Both the position numbers and the translations under genes were made by a program. The notes beneath the pieces were generated by a model that had not been told where the DNA came from, made no database searches, and saw only the letters and a program-made list of their open reading frames with translations. 64,000 nt of DNA from the NCBI RefSeq assembly GCF_910592395.1, contig NC_088317.1:18708039-18772038 (forward strand), given 5' to 3'. Position 1 is the first letter of the stretch; each line of letters starts with the position of its first letter. The DNA is from Lineus longissimus (Eukaryota > Nemertea > Pilidiophora > Heteronemertea > Lineidae). Below, one piece after another: positions 1 to 13,428 of this stretch.

Positions 1-479
1 GGCCGAATCAGTCCTGGCTGCTCCACCTTGTTGACAACATGATAAGAGAGATGAGACAGTCACAGCCAGGCCGAATCAGTCCTGGCTGCTCCACCGTCTA
101 GACAGCATGATGAGTGAGATGAGGAAGTCACAGCCAAGCCGAATCAGTTCTGGCTGCTCCAGCGTGTTGACAGCATGGTGAGAGAGATGAGACAGTCACA
201 GCCAGTCCGAATCAATCCTGGCTGCTCCACCTTGTTGACAGCATGGTGAGAGAGATGAGACGGTCACAGCCAGTCCGAATCAATCCTGGCTGCTCCACCT
301 TGTTGACAGCATGGTGAGAGAGATGAGACGGTCACAGCCAGTCCGAATCAATCCTGGCTGCTCCACCTTGTTGACAGCATGATGAGAGAGATGAGATGGT
401 CACAACCAGGCCGAATCAGTCCTGGCTGCTCCACCTTGTTGACAGCATGGTGAGAGAGATGAGACGGTCACAACCAGGC
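1..479. repeat. 68-bp tandem repeat array
   Basis: About seven head-to-tail copies of a 68-bp unit, recognisable by the recurring segments CCGAATCAGTCCTGGCTGC and GACAGCATGGTGAGAGAGA. The array starts at or before the window edge. Copies differ by scattered substitutions. No coding potential is seen. Confidence 0.93.
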
Positions 480-1852
480 CAGGTTTAAAGCACAAATGTC
501 AGGTATATCACATCAAAAGAATCAATTAATTCATTAAGACAATGTAACTTTTCGAATCTAGATACATGAGAAATTTCTTTGATATATCTACTATGGCATC
601 TTCTCTGATATACTCCTCAATATTATGCCATAGAAAAGTGGTCAACCTTCTCTTGGATGCGACACAGTACGACGATGGACAGGATCTTACGATGGGTGTG
701 GATGTCTCCAGTCTGTCCTTGGTAGATAGAGACGTGGGTGTCTCTAGATTGTCCCAAGTCAACACAAGAAGACATAGGCAACCACAGATTGTCTGAGGGA
801 GATACATGATTGCAAGGACGTCTTCAATGGAATGTTGTGCCAGAGTAGGGACCACAAACGACACCATGTCTTGGAGAAAGATCAGGGCACAAGTCTGTCT
901 TTTGAAGATTTTCCTGGTCAGACAAGGATGTAGAAGTCAGAATGATAACAGTGGTCAGTTTTTAGCCAGTATTCGGTGCCACAACGAGATATGGTACGAA
1001 AAACAGAAAGAGAACTTTTCAATATCTTCCGTGGTTTATTTTCACCAATATTTAAATCTTACATGATGTCAAATTCTGACTGTACGCCAATAAATTACAT
1101 GTCCAGTTTATCTTCTGTTTTTAGATAGATTTTCAGGAATAAATAATGCATGGCAGTGGAACACTGTACTTGTGAAGACACTCCAACTATGGAACTAATG
1201 AAGAAACTGTCCATTTCAACTTTGCCCAGCTGAGCTCATGGGGCAAATAAGGAACTTCATTACCAGTTAGGGGCAGCTGTTAGCGGTCCAATAAACAATA
1301 CATTTCCAGCCCATGTCAGTTACATCCACAAGAGGTTCTGTAAGTCCCACAATGGTGTCATTTTGTGTTTGTTTCCTAATGGTATAAATACTGGCCTTCA
1401 CATTAATGTAAACAGGATGACATTGTCTTCACTGAGTTGCTGGGCCTTCCCACATAACGCTCTCTTCAACAAGAAATAACAGGTGTGGTTACAAACATGT
1501 CAATGTGTTCAACGACTGGGTGTCTTATATGCACATGCCCATGAAAAACCTAAGCACAATTTGAACAAAATGGAAATTTTTTTGACCACCACACTTGACA
1601 TAATATTGGGACAACTCATAACGCGTCACTAAAGATATCAGGACTTTATACATGCAACTGATTGGGCAAAACAAAGCCCATTTACTGGTAAGGTGTGTAC
1701 TGATGGAACATGACTGTACTATCATGACTTGTACACCATAATTAACTAGTTACCCAAAGCCAACAAACAGATGCTGAAATTCAATTCATGATACTCCCTC
1801 CACCTCCAAACCACGAATACAAGTTCTTATGTTTCTTGAGTAAACGCCATGG
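480..1852. other. Gene-poor stretch, one unrecognised ORF
   Basis: No gene was recognised. The minus strand has an open frame of 113 codons at 526-867, with an opposing plus-strand frame at 566-796. Neither resembles a family I know, neither has convincing flanking splice sites, and both could be chance. The rest is AT-rich sequence beyond the inferred 3' end of SPCS2. Confidence 0.5.
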
Positions 1853-1858
1853 TTTATT
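1853..1858 (-). terminator. Probable SPCS2 poly(A) signal
   Basis: AATAAA on the minus strand, about 0.9 kb downstream of the SPCS2 stop codon. It would give a 3'UTR of about 890 nt (1853-2742). That stretch holds no other gene. A small 24-bp direct repeat (about three copies, around 2073-2142) lies inside it. Assignment is by position only. Confidence 0.4.
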
Positions 1859-2742
1859 TTGATTGTGACGAGGTTTTGAACCAATACAACACACAAACAT
1901 TATAAATGAATTGCAACATCAATTACAATTTTACACATCTTTGATTACAATTAAGGTCTGCAGCTAAATATTCGCTTATAAAACATATCTCTTCTGGAAC
2001 GGACCATAAATGCATTGCAAACCCATCATGTTCAAGGAGAGGAAAGGATGAACAAGCATTTGTTTTACACACCCAGTAGTAACGGCTACATTATTAAGGA
2101 TACACCCAGTAGTAATGGCAAAGGATACACCCAGTAGTAATGGGGAGAAAAGGAAAGGAGAGGTTCAGACAGGGTAGAGGGCAAATGCTACAGCAGCATC
2201 ATTTCATCATCGTCCCTTAGATCTACTGCATAGTACTAAGTCAAAATAGCTTGACAAACAAGAAAAAGATAACCATTCCAAAAGAGTAAACCGCTTCAAC
2301 CATCCTGATATACTGCCAAGAAAAATGATCAGGATTTGGAAATACTTTCCATCAGCAATTATAGCACAGTAAACCACACATATTTATAAATCTAGATTGT
2401 ACAGAAATATGACTTTGTACACAATCGATGCTGTCATATCAAAACCCATTCTGAACCATCAACGAAAGCTTGAGGGTCAAGATGATCAAAACCTTGTTTT
2501 AGCCTCAGTAAACGCTCAGACAACGCCCTACCTTTCATTGTCTATACTGTGTGACATAAGGTGTCCACTGGCAATAGGAATTAACTGAGCATTAATTGTG
2601 CACCGATTTGGAAAGTAAGATGACACGGGGAGACTGGAATAAACAATAAACATCGAGGCACCGCTCACTAACAATCATGGATCTTCGAGACACTGCGGAC
2701 ACTAGCGGCTTCCCGCTGTATCAATAATTTACGTAAGTCAAG

Positions 2743-5700
2743 TCATTTCGTTTTTCGCTCGGAAAGTAAACTGTCGTGGAGTTTCCGTACCTCCGGCTCG
2801 TATAAATCCATGCACAATGTACCATTTTCGTCAAAAAAGTCTGCAACTGAGGATGTTTTTTGTGCTGTGTAGGTCTTCTTGGTTTTTCCATCGTAATAGG
2901 CAATGCTCAAGATATATGTGGGGTCATATCTGAAGAAAAGTATAAACACTTATCAATTTTGGTACAGTGGTACAGATCCCATCCAAATGAACAGAAGCTA
3001 GAGCTTGTCACCACTCCCTGGCTGATGGATAAGTCATGTCACCACTCCCTGGCTGATGGATAAGCCACGTCACCACTCCCTGGCTGATGGACGAGCCATG
3101 TCACCACTCCCTGGCTGATGGATAAGCCATGTCACCACTCCCTGGCTGATGGATAAGCCATGTCACCACTCCCTGGCTGATGGATAAGCCATGTCACCAC
3201 CCCCTGGCTGATGGATAAGCCATGTCACCACTCCCTGGCTGATGGATAAGCCACGTCACCACTCCCTGGCTGATGGATAAGCCATGTCACTACTCCCTGG
3301 CTGATGGACGAGCCACGTCACCACCCCCTGGCTGATGGATAAGCCATGTCACCACTCCCTGGCTGATGGATAAGCCATGTCACCACCCCCTGGCTGATGG
3401 ATACGCCATGTCACCACTCCCTGGCTGATGGATAAGCCATGTCACCACTCCCTGGCTGATGGATAAGCCATGTCATCACTCCCTGGCTGATGGATAAGCC
3501 ATGTCACCACTCCCTGGCTGATGGATAAGCCATGTCACCACTCCCTGGCTGATGGACGAGCCATGTCACCACTCCCTGGCTGATGGATAAGCCACGTCAC
3601 CAGTAAACTCAACTAAACTGGCGGACTAACGTAGTGGCATGCAAAACAACATTCACAAGTCATGTAAATCTCCTTCTATGATGATTCCTCTTTGCAAGAA
3701 TGAACCCAACAGACATTAAACATACCTTTTCATGTAAGAAGATAAGGTCCAGACATTATCAGGATCTACGCCGGTCAGATCTTTGTCTATTGCCACCAGG
3801 AACTTGCCCTGTTCTTTGATGGTTGTATAGGCAGTGAGGATGGTCATCATGATGAAATATCTAAGCAACACGTCAAGGAAATCATGTCTGGATGGCTGAT
3901 TTTAGTCATCACAATGTTTGAATTTGACTTGTTGTTACTAGGAACAATATACAGTGTAGTATTATTTAACTGGCGAAATTGTGGTTAATTTCAATCCTGA
4001 TTATTCAAAAGGGGAGATATTCAGTTTTGAACGGCCAGATAGTCTTGACAATTTTACCTTCCCAACATTTGGGGAAAAAAACCAACTAATTTTCAAGGCC
4101 TTTCTTGGCAAAGGATACGAAACTACGCAAGAGATGAGCACCGTCCTAGAAGCAGGAAATGGATGAAGATAGTCCCAGATGAGAGCGAACGCGGCAAAGC
4201 CAACAGCTATCGTACAAATCAGCAGTCGACCGTCCATTAGGGCGTGGCATTCTCTGTAGCTCAGCTTCTCTGTCAAAACCTGGAGAACAGGAGGTTGGTT
4301 AGAAGACTGATACACTCACTACATACAAATAGATTGTCCCAATTCAGGAAGGTAAGTTTCATAAGATCCACAGTGCTGTCACTGACTGGACTGTGTTATT
4401 TAGCAGCATGATTATGAACTGCACAGGCAGATCAAGAAATTAGTGAATGGGGATGCAGCTGCAGATGCACCCAGAGTGTAATCTTAGAATCGAGAGGAGT
4501 CTTGGGGGCCCTCAGCCTTGAGCAACTGATTGCCAGCTAAAAGATGTATAGCACGACTCCAAATCTCAAGGCAACTTGATTTTTCGGTAATCTTGTGACT
4601 GTGATTCATGGTACCATTTTCCTAAAGATTAACCTACCTTCTTTGCACCATCATCAAGGGAATTCTTCAGTGCAGATGTGTCCCACTTGTTGACCTTTAC
4701 TGGCTTCTCATCTGAAGACCACTGGAAAACACATTCAACTCAACAGTTAGAAGGTTTTTTTTCTCAGATGAAAGGACCTCCCCTAGGAGACACATCAATA
4801 TTAGCAAGACATCTCTATTTGTTTTGATCATAAATTGTTCTTGATTATAGACCTATAACAATATTTGACAATGAAAATTTGTTGTCAGAACTTGAAACCT
4901 AAATACAAAATTCATAGACATCATTGGTGAATTATATCAACAGTTACCAATAATTGATTGAATAATCGGTCATCGATTTCAAATGTAACCTATATTGTTT
5001 TGGAATCCGCTACATTTTTAATGACTACCTCGATTAATACCAATATCATATCATTGCTTAGCAACAAGCAAACTGTTAGTGTTACATTTACCTGAAGTAT
5101 GAATCAATACTCAATTTTATAATTTTGGAATTTACTTTGGCAGAAACTAAATGATTGACTATCCCCACTTTTGCTCAGAACTAATTGTCATAATCGGTAA
5201 TCCTTTCGATTTTTTGGAGAGCATTGATGCGATGTCTTAACTTATGACCCTGCTGACTTTTAGCGACATTTTGGAATGGGGGGAAGAAATACCTGGTTCA
5301 AAACTTACCGCGGCCTCAGGACCATTTTCTTGTTTCTATTCAAATTAAATAAAAATATCAAGCATTAATTACCAAGATGAATGCATACGTCCCGAAATCA
5401 TTCAAAAGCCGAAGGGAATCGGATCAAACAAGGGCCAAAATATTCATTTTCTCAGTCAGGCCTGCCTGGTACAATCAATTATCGTTGTTTTTGTTATCGT
5501 GAGGCCTATGCATGACGGTGACCTAGACCAGGCTCAATCTCCCTTGACCCTTCCGCCCCGGCCGAAGTTGCTGACCAATTTCTAGTTCATCTTCACATCC
5601 CATAGCAGTTGCGAAACTCACAAACAGATGGATTTCAGAGGGGCAATTTCACACAGTAGTCTATTGTCAGTGTTGATAACTGTAGGGTACCATGTACCAT

Positions 5701-5985
5701 ATGGACATGGATGTGTGAACACCTGCAAAAATGTACACAAATACACACATGCCCAATGTACACGTGTACATTGGCCGGCTGCAAAATCTCCGGCAATATT
5801 TAGCAACTTTGGACATATTTTTTGACAGATACCATGAGATAAACAATTCAAATTTGGACATTTTCATGAAGAATACATATAACTTGATTCAAATAACAGA
5901 AATCGGCGATCAACTTTTAACAGAAAGGTGGAAATAATCAGCTTTTATTTGCCAGTACCTTAAATTTGAGATCTTTCGAAGCCAT
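2743..5985 (-). CDS. SPCS2: Signal peptidase complex subunit 2
   Basis: Coding exons in transcript order: 5985-5959, 5335-5309, 4721-4638, 4279-4119, 3860-3726, 2929-2743. They give 206 residues including a 27-nt microexon; the human protein is about 226. The product is the non-catalytic SPC25 subunit of the ER signal peptidase complex, which cleaves signal peptides from secretory proteins. Family hallmarks are a conserved KNSLDD-AKK stretch before the membrane part, two hydrophobic segments (around [17 protein letters not shown] and the following exon's ISCVVSYFIMM), the HPFP turn between them, and a C-terminal [20 protein letters not shown] region. Start ATG at 5985 encodes MASKDLKF and is followed by a good GT donor. 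It is divergent from IFT81. A 31-bp minisatellite fills the last intron. Identification is strong; the microexon is inferred. Confidence 0.93.
3006..3602. repeat. 31-bp minisatellite in SPCS2 last intron
   Basis: About 19 tandem copies of a 31-bp unit containing CACTCCCTGGCTGATGGAT, with variants such as CACCCCCTGG and GGACGAGCC. It lies entirely between exons 3860-3726 and 2929-2743 of SPCS2. Confidence 0.95.
5309..5335 (-). other. SPCS2: SPCS2 27-nt microexon (second coding exon)
   Basis: On the minus strand a TTTGAATAG acceptor precedes nine codons (KQENGPEAA), followed by a consensus GTAAGT donor. Its length is a multiple of three, and the exons on each side are in phase 0, so the frame holds with or without it. 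It may be constitutive or alternative; only transcript data can tell. Confidence 0.65.
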
Positions 5986-6941
5986 TTTTAGTGCTGAAGT
6001 GTCCTAATTTATACTCTCAAATTGGGTTAGAAATAACTTCACAATAACGCCTTATTAAGGAAGAATAATAGTTTAATTTGTAAACAAGATCAACAAATAT
6101 TAGAAATAATTGAAGAACACATTCAATGATTAAGATTTTTCTTAGTGCTAAGAGAATTATTCAAATTTTTATGGGTCGAACCGAGGTTATTTTACTCTAC
6201 ATCCGGGTCGTAAATTCCAGTGCTGCTAAAATTTTGAAGACAGTTTACATTGGATACGGTGGTTGTCAGACTCAGAGGTGATTATCCTCGATTTTCTCAA
6301 GAATCTTTCGTTGTCTTTCAGAAATCTTTGTGCAGTCATCATTCTGAGTATCTCTAGAGGGTGTAGACCCATCAGAAAAGGTTAAATTTCCTTTGTGTTG
6401 AGTAGATGAATGTCAAAATTTCTCATGCACATGACATACCATCATGGACATAGGCCTACATCAGAGTTTTAGTTTTAGGTTTTTTTTATAACGAAAGAAC
6501 TTAAGAAGAGAAGATTCCAAGATTGATTGTAGGCTAATGTAGAAATCGAAGTGATCAATATACCAGGCGCAGGCAGACCTTAATCATCATGATGTTGCAG
6601 TCTTTAGGTAAGATGTTGCTGTCGATGTTGCTCGTCAAAATCTACTGAAATGGAAAAAGAAAAGCTAGAAGAATGAAGTCCTGATATATTTGCCGAATGA
6701 AGTAAAAGATAAATAACGGGCCCGAGACGCAGTCTCATGCTATGCAGACTGCCTTCAGGATGTATTGGGGGGGGGGGGGGGGGTTAGTCTGAAAACTTCA
6801 GGCTCATATCAGAACAAAATAGGCCTTTTCGAAGTTGAAGAGAAGTACGAACTATAATGTTGTATATTGATGGTTTCAAATTGAATGCTCCAGTCCTCCA
6901 TTGATTGGTTTAATCTTCTTTTCAGACCCCAACCATCCGCG
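5986..6941. promoter_or_regulatory. SPCS2/IFT81 divergent intergenic region
   Basis: The start codons of SPCS2 (minus) and IFT81 (plus) are 956 bp apart, so this segment must hold both promoters and 5'UTRs. A TTTTCAG acceptor at 6925, 16 nt before the IFT81 ATG, implies an upstream untranslated IFT81 exon. ACTCAGAG followed by GTGATT near 6280 is a possible donor. No other gene is seen. Confidence 0.6.
6767..6783. repeat. 17-bp poly-G run
   Basis: Seventeen consecutive G residues just upstream of the IFT81 coding start. A homopolymer this long is prone to length error and could form a G-quadruplex. It is probably intronic. Confidence 0.9.
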
Positions 6942-9900
6942 ATGAGTGAGCAACTAAAATTTATTGTCCAGGAGCTGTCCAAGCCGCCTTTCAGTAAATC
7001 CTACAATTTGATCAGCTTTGATTCTCTTGAACCCATCCAGCTGCTACAGATTCTGACCGATGTCCTTGCTGAAGTTGATCCAAAGGTAAGATCAAAGTGG
7101 TTTTGAAGATAGATGAGATTATGGCCGCCTTAGTCTCTGGTCAATTCATATTGCACTCCCTGTTGCACTCCAAATGTGATACCAGGCGAAGCTGAATTTA
7201 AGTGATCTCATCTATCTTTCTTTTCCAGCAAAAAATTGATGTGCGTGAAGAGAGCGCTGACCAAACTGCCATTCGAATCTTCAGCATCTTGAGGATCCTC
7301 AAGTACAAGCCACCGACCGATTCTTCAAACTTGTAAGTTGCATCCAAATACTTACACAGTAAATGGCTTGTCCATGCTCTTGACTACTATCAATACTCAT
7401 CTACTGACACTGACAGGCAAATTGCTTTACTCAGAAGTGCTGTTCCAAAATGATAAGTAACTTTGGCAACAGCATTAAACTCTGTCACTGCTTGGATTAT
7501 CAATAAGTTAGTACCCAGTCTTTCTTTTGAGACGGTTTTCGTTGGGGGTTTCAATGCTGTTTCCACAGACATGTCCGTCGAGTCCTGATGCAGCTTCTGC
7601 AGTCATATTATCTGTGTCTACATTGTTGTAACAAAGCACTACTTTATGGCATTCTCTTCTTTGTAGGAGTTTATTCCGCCAAGGTCTGGTCACAGGCGAG
7701 AAGATTGTTATTTATCCTATCTTAGAATGGCTCTTCCACCGGATGGCCGATCTAAAGAAGAGGGCCTATCTGGCGCGCTATCTTGTCAAGGTGGAGGTAC
7801 CTCCAGACTTCCTGGCTGATGAGGAAGTGCAGGGCTTATATGCACAGGTAGGTTGTCATCCACCTCAGAGAGAGGGAGATCTGTGAATGCCAGGATATGG
7901 AGTAATAGCCAAGAGAGGTGTTTGATCGTACTGAATGAATGCCATGAGTTATATATAATGCCATTAATTCTTTTTCTCCTGAAACATAAAGAATCTAATG
8001 ATCAAATTCTCACTGCAGATACTCAACATCAGGTTAAACTATACTGTCCATTTTATCCTTTGCAGTACGATGAATTGGTGGAACAATTCAAAGAGCTTCA
8101 CAAGTCCCACGAGCAGCTCAAGCACAGTGGCTTCACCACCACCGATATCAGACGGGATATCTCCTCCATGGAAGACGAGAAGGAACAACTTAATAAACGA
8201 GTTGAGAGGTTACGTCGCAAGGTGAGGAGGCAGAATATCTCTAATTTGATTGCATCAAATACCTTATGGTTATATTCTACCAAGTTAACAGGGGATGGAG
8301 GGTTGCATATTGTTTTGCTGTTAGACTTTCTGACTGATTGATGACCACGCTGTTACAGGATATGATATGATTGTGAATCAGGAAATGTTTGTGATGTTAA
8401 AATTTGTTGAATTTGTTCAGTCCCTATTTGGAATGAGATCGGGGAAACAGTGTGAAATCAGAACAGAAACTCTATTGTTATATTGTGTATTTCTCTTTAG
8501 GTTGAATCTCACCAAAAGAGTGGCCCAATGCTAAATGTTGCCCGCAGCCTTCGTTTGGAACGAGATCGAGAAACGAGTCTGACCGCTCAGAAACAGGAAC
8601 AGAAGAACACTATCACCCACTTTGATCAGCGGATCAGCCGTCTGCAGAATCAACTGAAGGATGTCAGGGCGTCTGCTGTCGGGGCAACACCGGAAGGTGC
8701 CAATACTTTTTACTGCAAGAATTTGTTTCTGGTCTGTTGTAATGACTGATGACGAATCATGGCTTGCAGTTTATCTGGTGTGGTAGTCTTATGCTGCAAA
8801 ACATTGGCAATTCCGGGTGTGTTCATGGTCAGGTTGAGGTTAAAGCTTAGTTGAATGTCACTCGAGGTACATCTTGTTGATTTGAGCTACAGACAAATGA
8901 GTTTGAAATCTCTAGCTTCTGAGAAACGTGAAGTGAACAGTATTCCAAGAAAGTTTCTTCGTTAAATGTTTCAGGACTGCTACAGAGACTGGAAGAGGAG
9001 GTCAAAACAAATAATTACATCGTCACTGAGCAGCTACCAAAACAGATCTCCAATCGTAAGAAGGCTGTGACTGATCTGCAGAAAGTTGTCTCGGAGCCTG
9101 CGATGGGGCAGAGTGACCTTGATGTTCTCATTGAGAAGGTAAAATGCTGAAGAGAATAAGAATTATGCCTGTTTTGTTTGGAGTTCATTTAGATTTCAAC
9201 TTTTGTCCACTTCTGGTCATCCGTAAAACTAAAAATTTTAAAGCAAGTGGGATTTAAATCACTGTCATTATCCCTAAAAAGGAGAGCATTGGTCATCTTA
9301 CCAAATGTATTTTGATATTTTTTCAGATTCGTCAAATGAATTCAGAGATTAATCAACTCATCGAAAAGCGAATGATGAGCACCGATCCGACCGATGATAA
9401 ACTGTCGCTCTTCAGACAACAGGCTGCGATTATCACACGGAAGAAAGAGGGAGCTGCTGAGACACTTCAAGAAATTCGTGAGGATTTGGTGAAATGTGAG
9501 CTGGAGTTTGAAGAGAAACGATCTGTGTTGAAGGAGACCGACGGGGGCGAGGTCCTCAAGGGAGATGAGGTAAATAACTTGCCATTTTCTCTTGTCCTGA
9601 TTTTGACTACCCTCATCCACATTGTCTTTCCTTCCATCACTCTCTTCACACTATCCTTACCCAGTTGATTAGGCAAGACTTTTTTTATACCTTGGTTAGC
9701 GTGCTTTTTCATCCAAAGACAAGCTGAGGAGGGTGGAATAAAAATTTTAAAATTATTTTGCTCTCACGAAAGACTTCTGTAGCGGCTCAGAGCTGTGTAA
9801 GGTCTCTGAAGCTTTGATCTATATAATTGCCTGCTAGCTCTAAGTTTATATCAACCCTGGTTCACCAACCAAACCTTCATTTCTGTAGCACTTCTATACT

Positions 9901-12766
9901 TGACTTATCACACTTACTTTACGCACATTTTTCCAAATATTTTTGTTTCACCTCTGTTCTTGTTAGGTTCTACCTCTGGACCACCAGTCTGTAAGTTTAG
10001 GCTCGGACAACCTGAATACTACGCCAGTCTTTGAGTCAATATGGAGTTTTTGTGTGTTTTGATTCCTTCTGGTTTTATAATATTGAATACATTTGAATCT
10101 TCAACATCATTGTCACAGTCATAGCTGAGAAATGAGAGTTGTTTTTAACCCTCACAGATCCCAGCTCATGATGAAATCCAACATGTATACATGTATATAT
10201 TCTTGGTAAAAGGTTGGCTGCTGTGTGCACTTTCCAGTGTAAAACTTCGTGTTGTTGAAATAAACTAAACAGTTCTTTGGTGATTATGACTGTTGTGTCT
10301 GTGAATAATTCATCAATACTCTCTGATAAGAGGTAAGGTAACAGCATAAACTATTTTGCCAAGTAATGTGTGGTTTTGGTGTAAGTCTGATATCAATTTG
10401 GAAATGCATGAGCATTATTTGGATAATCCTGTTGAATATGGCTGACCAGTACTATAGTTCTTTGATCACAACACCATTCAGCAGCTTCTCCCTAACTAGC
10501 TCATGGTCTTGGTTAATACCATACTGTGTGTGTGCTTATGTTTCAGTCCGAGTCCGACAGCCTGAGTATTGTCAGTTATCAACAGTTTAATTCATTTTGT
10601 TCATTTTGCAGTTTGTTGTTCTTCTTTGTCTTCAATAATATGATGAGTTCTTGAGTATTTCTGTTGTTATATCAATTTGTTTATATGTGTTGTTTGTTGC
10701 TATGCTTTTCCTTAAATTTGAAATGTTGCATTGGACCATCTGTCAGTTGTTAAAGGGGTTTGTTTATCAGTGTTGATGAGGAGACAGTTATAACGACATG
10801 TCCAATCGCTCATGTTACATAACTCTTCGTACCAAAAGGTATCTTGAAAAGATCTTGTCTTTAGTTTTTTGGGATGGCTACCCAATCAATCAGCCTTTGA
10901 ATCATTATCAGGCTGATGAGGTTTAAGATGATATACATGTATGGGTTGAGCAATGACATCTCACATCAAGAGATCCAGTCAATTCTACAGGGTGACTGCA
11001 GCAGGAAGGCATACTTTGTGATGCCGAACATCTCTGCCTTCATGCTGACTTTGAAACAGCACAGGAACACATGAAATGCCTTTGTTGTAATCTACGCCGT
11101 ACTTACCGCCCTTGTTGTTCATTTCAGTTCAAGCGCTACGTGAATAAGCTACGCAGCAAGAGCACCATCTATAAGAAGAAGAGGCAGGAGATCCACGAGC
11201 TGCGAGCGGAGCATGGCGTCCTCTCAAGGACCGAGGAGATCTTAAAACAGAGAGATGATCATATGAACAGACATATGGTGGGTCAGAATTTGATGAAGTG
11301 TGTGCAGTATCCTGATTACTTCGGCTTGATAGACCACTTGGTGTCTGTTACATCTCTGAGGCATTGTTTTCACTCTACTCTTTGGTGGCTCCCAGCCCTT
11401 ATCATGCACGGTCAAGCCAGTCTGACCCCGTTTGTCAACCTGTTTCCTCTGGAATTGATGTTTTGAAACCAGCAACTGATCTTGTATCTAGCGCACCAGC
11501 TAATACTAGGGTAATGGGATAGTCCCTAGTTTTGAACATTATACACACCTGATTTCTTATTTGGAATCCATTCTTAGGTTCAAAGCTTTTCACTGTGGTT
11601 TCTAGCATGGTCTACTTATTGGCCCAGTGACTCCAAGCCCTCCTAGGGATTGTAGGGAATTCAAGTTACATTTGGTTATTTTGTGCTTTCAGTCTGCTCT
11701 AGAAACAAAGAAAGGTGTCTCTGGATATCGTGAGACACAGGACGAACTTGAAAAAGTGTCAAGCGTCAAGAGTGAGCTCGATGAACTGAAGGGCAAGACT
11801 TTGGATGATATCTCTGAGATGGTCCAGCGGCTCCATATGAGGATTGCGGACAAGAAGTCATCATTGGCACCAATCATCAAAGAGCTGAGACCCATGAGAC
11901 AGAAAGCTCAGGTGAGTGTCGTCAATTATTGAAAGGTGTCAGTCTTTCATTTGAGAAGTTGTCAAAAACGAATGGTGTGTGCGGAGTGAACTGGCAGGGT
12001 GTTATTCTTTTTCATAATTGTCTTCCAATTTTCAGGAACTTTCTGTGAAACACGAAGACAAGAAAGCACACTATGACTCGACAGCAGCGGGTCTCGAGAC
12101 AAACCGCTCCAAACTTGAACAGGAGGTGCGTGGATATCGGGAGGAATGCATGGCCGAGGAGTCACGACATCATTATCTCAACTGCATGAAGAAGATTCTG
12201 GAGGTGCAGCACCAGAGGATATCAGACGAGATGAAGGCCTATGTATCGTCGGATCCTGCCGAAAGGAAGAAATCTTTCAGGTAAACAATCCTCCCCACCC
12301 ACCTGTGTGATCTCCTTTGTCTCACCTGGCACCACAGTGGTTTAACTCGACTGCTACACTTGGCTGTTGACAGGTTTTACGAACACTCATATTTGACCTT
12401 GCAACATATGAACCAAACTAAGAGGCTCGTCATCTGCCAGTAATTCCTGTGATGCAATTCTGTTACCTTTCTATTGAATTCTGTTTCTATTCTCCTTGCA
12501 GAGAACTCTACACGAAGAAGATTCAAGAGCAAGAAAACATGGGCAAAGGTCTCCGCGAAAAACAGAAAGCCGTCCGAGAAAATCACGGGCCGAGCATGCG
12601 TCAAATGAAAATGTGGAAAGATTTCGAACGTCTGATGGAGATGAAGCAGCAGTGTGCGATGCAGCGTAACCAGGATCAGATGGGGATGCAGGGAGGTGGG
12701 AACACAATGGCAGCGATGTATGACGATGGACCGCAACAGATGGAGGGAGACGTGTTCGTCCTGTAA
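6942..12766 (+). CDS. IFT81: Intraflagellar transport protein 81
   Basis: Eleven coding exons: 6942-7085, 7229-7332, 7667-7847, 8066-8221, 8501-8696, 8975-9138, 9327-9569, 11128-11277, 11693-11911, 12036-12280, 12502-12766. The product is 688 residues; human IFT81 is about 676. IFT81 belongs to the IFT-B core and, with IFT74, carries tubulin into cilia. Residues 1 to about 125 form the calponin-homology-like tubulin-binding domain ([28 protein letters not shown]). The rest is coiled coil with family-typical stretches [49 protein letters not shown] and the near-C-terminal [13 protein letters not shown]. All phases close. The longest intron (9570-11127) shows no extra exon, and GDE joins FKRYV directly as in human. 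Cytoplasmic and ciliary; very confident. Confidence 0.97.
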
Positions 12767-13259
12767 ATGACTTATTTTGACCTGAACAATTCAATTCGTC
12801 CCTTTAAAATTTCTTACTGTCGGAAAGACTATCAGGGAGATGCGGTTGGTTTGTTACATCACAACTGAAGTGCAAATCATGCCTGGGACTGTAGAAGAGC
12901 TGGTTAGCCCTGCAATTCAGTGAGGGGTCACCTTCATGACCCTCAGTCAGGCCTTCAGGACTTTGCCATTAACACTTAAGTCCTTTCTCATAAAGATGGG
13001 GTTATGTACCATGTTGATTTTGCATCGAATTCACAGGTCCACATTTTGAGACAGAATATGTCTCATTTGATAGATAGACATCAAGCACTTCTCCTTCCAC
13101 CGTGTTATACATCTTGTATGTCAAGTGTCTTCATATCAGATATCCGTCCGTTGTACAAGCTTTGCACAATATTGAACTATCTTCAAACTTGTTTTTGAAA
13201 AACTGGAAAAACATGTTTAGATTTTGTATGATGTAAGCTTATGTACTTAATGTATATTG

Positions 13260-13265
13260 AATAAA
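13260..13265 (+). terminator. IFT81 poly(A) signal
   Basis: Canonical AATAAA about 500 nt after the IFT81 stop, in AT-rich 3'UTR-like sequence. It is the first good plus-strand signal. Confidence 0.65.
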
Positions 13266-13422
13266 GTTTATTTAGTTGGGACATTTATAGTTGCTCTCAT
13301 ATTTGTTGTACCAGGAAAAAGCTGGCGTATGGAAATCCCGTTGAAAGGCAAATCCCTAATAGTGATGGTATGGACAGCCAAGTGAATGAGGTAAAGCAAA
13401 GCAATACATTTTGTTTAGACAT

Positions 13423-13428
13423 TTTATT
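13423..13428 (-). terminator. Probable PIGZ poly(A) signal
   Basis: AATAAA on the minus strand, about 940 nt downstream of the PIGZ stop and just short of the IFT81 3' end. Confidence 0.5.

Noticed and set aside
9570-11127. Extra IFT81 exons in the long intron
   Set aside because: The flanking exons are both in phase 0 and join to a sequence identical in order to the human protein (GDE-FKRYVNK), and no in-between segment is needed.
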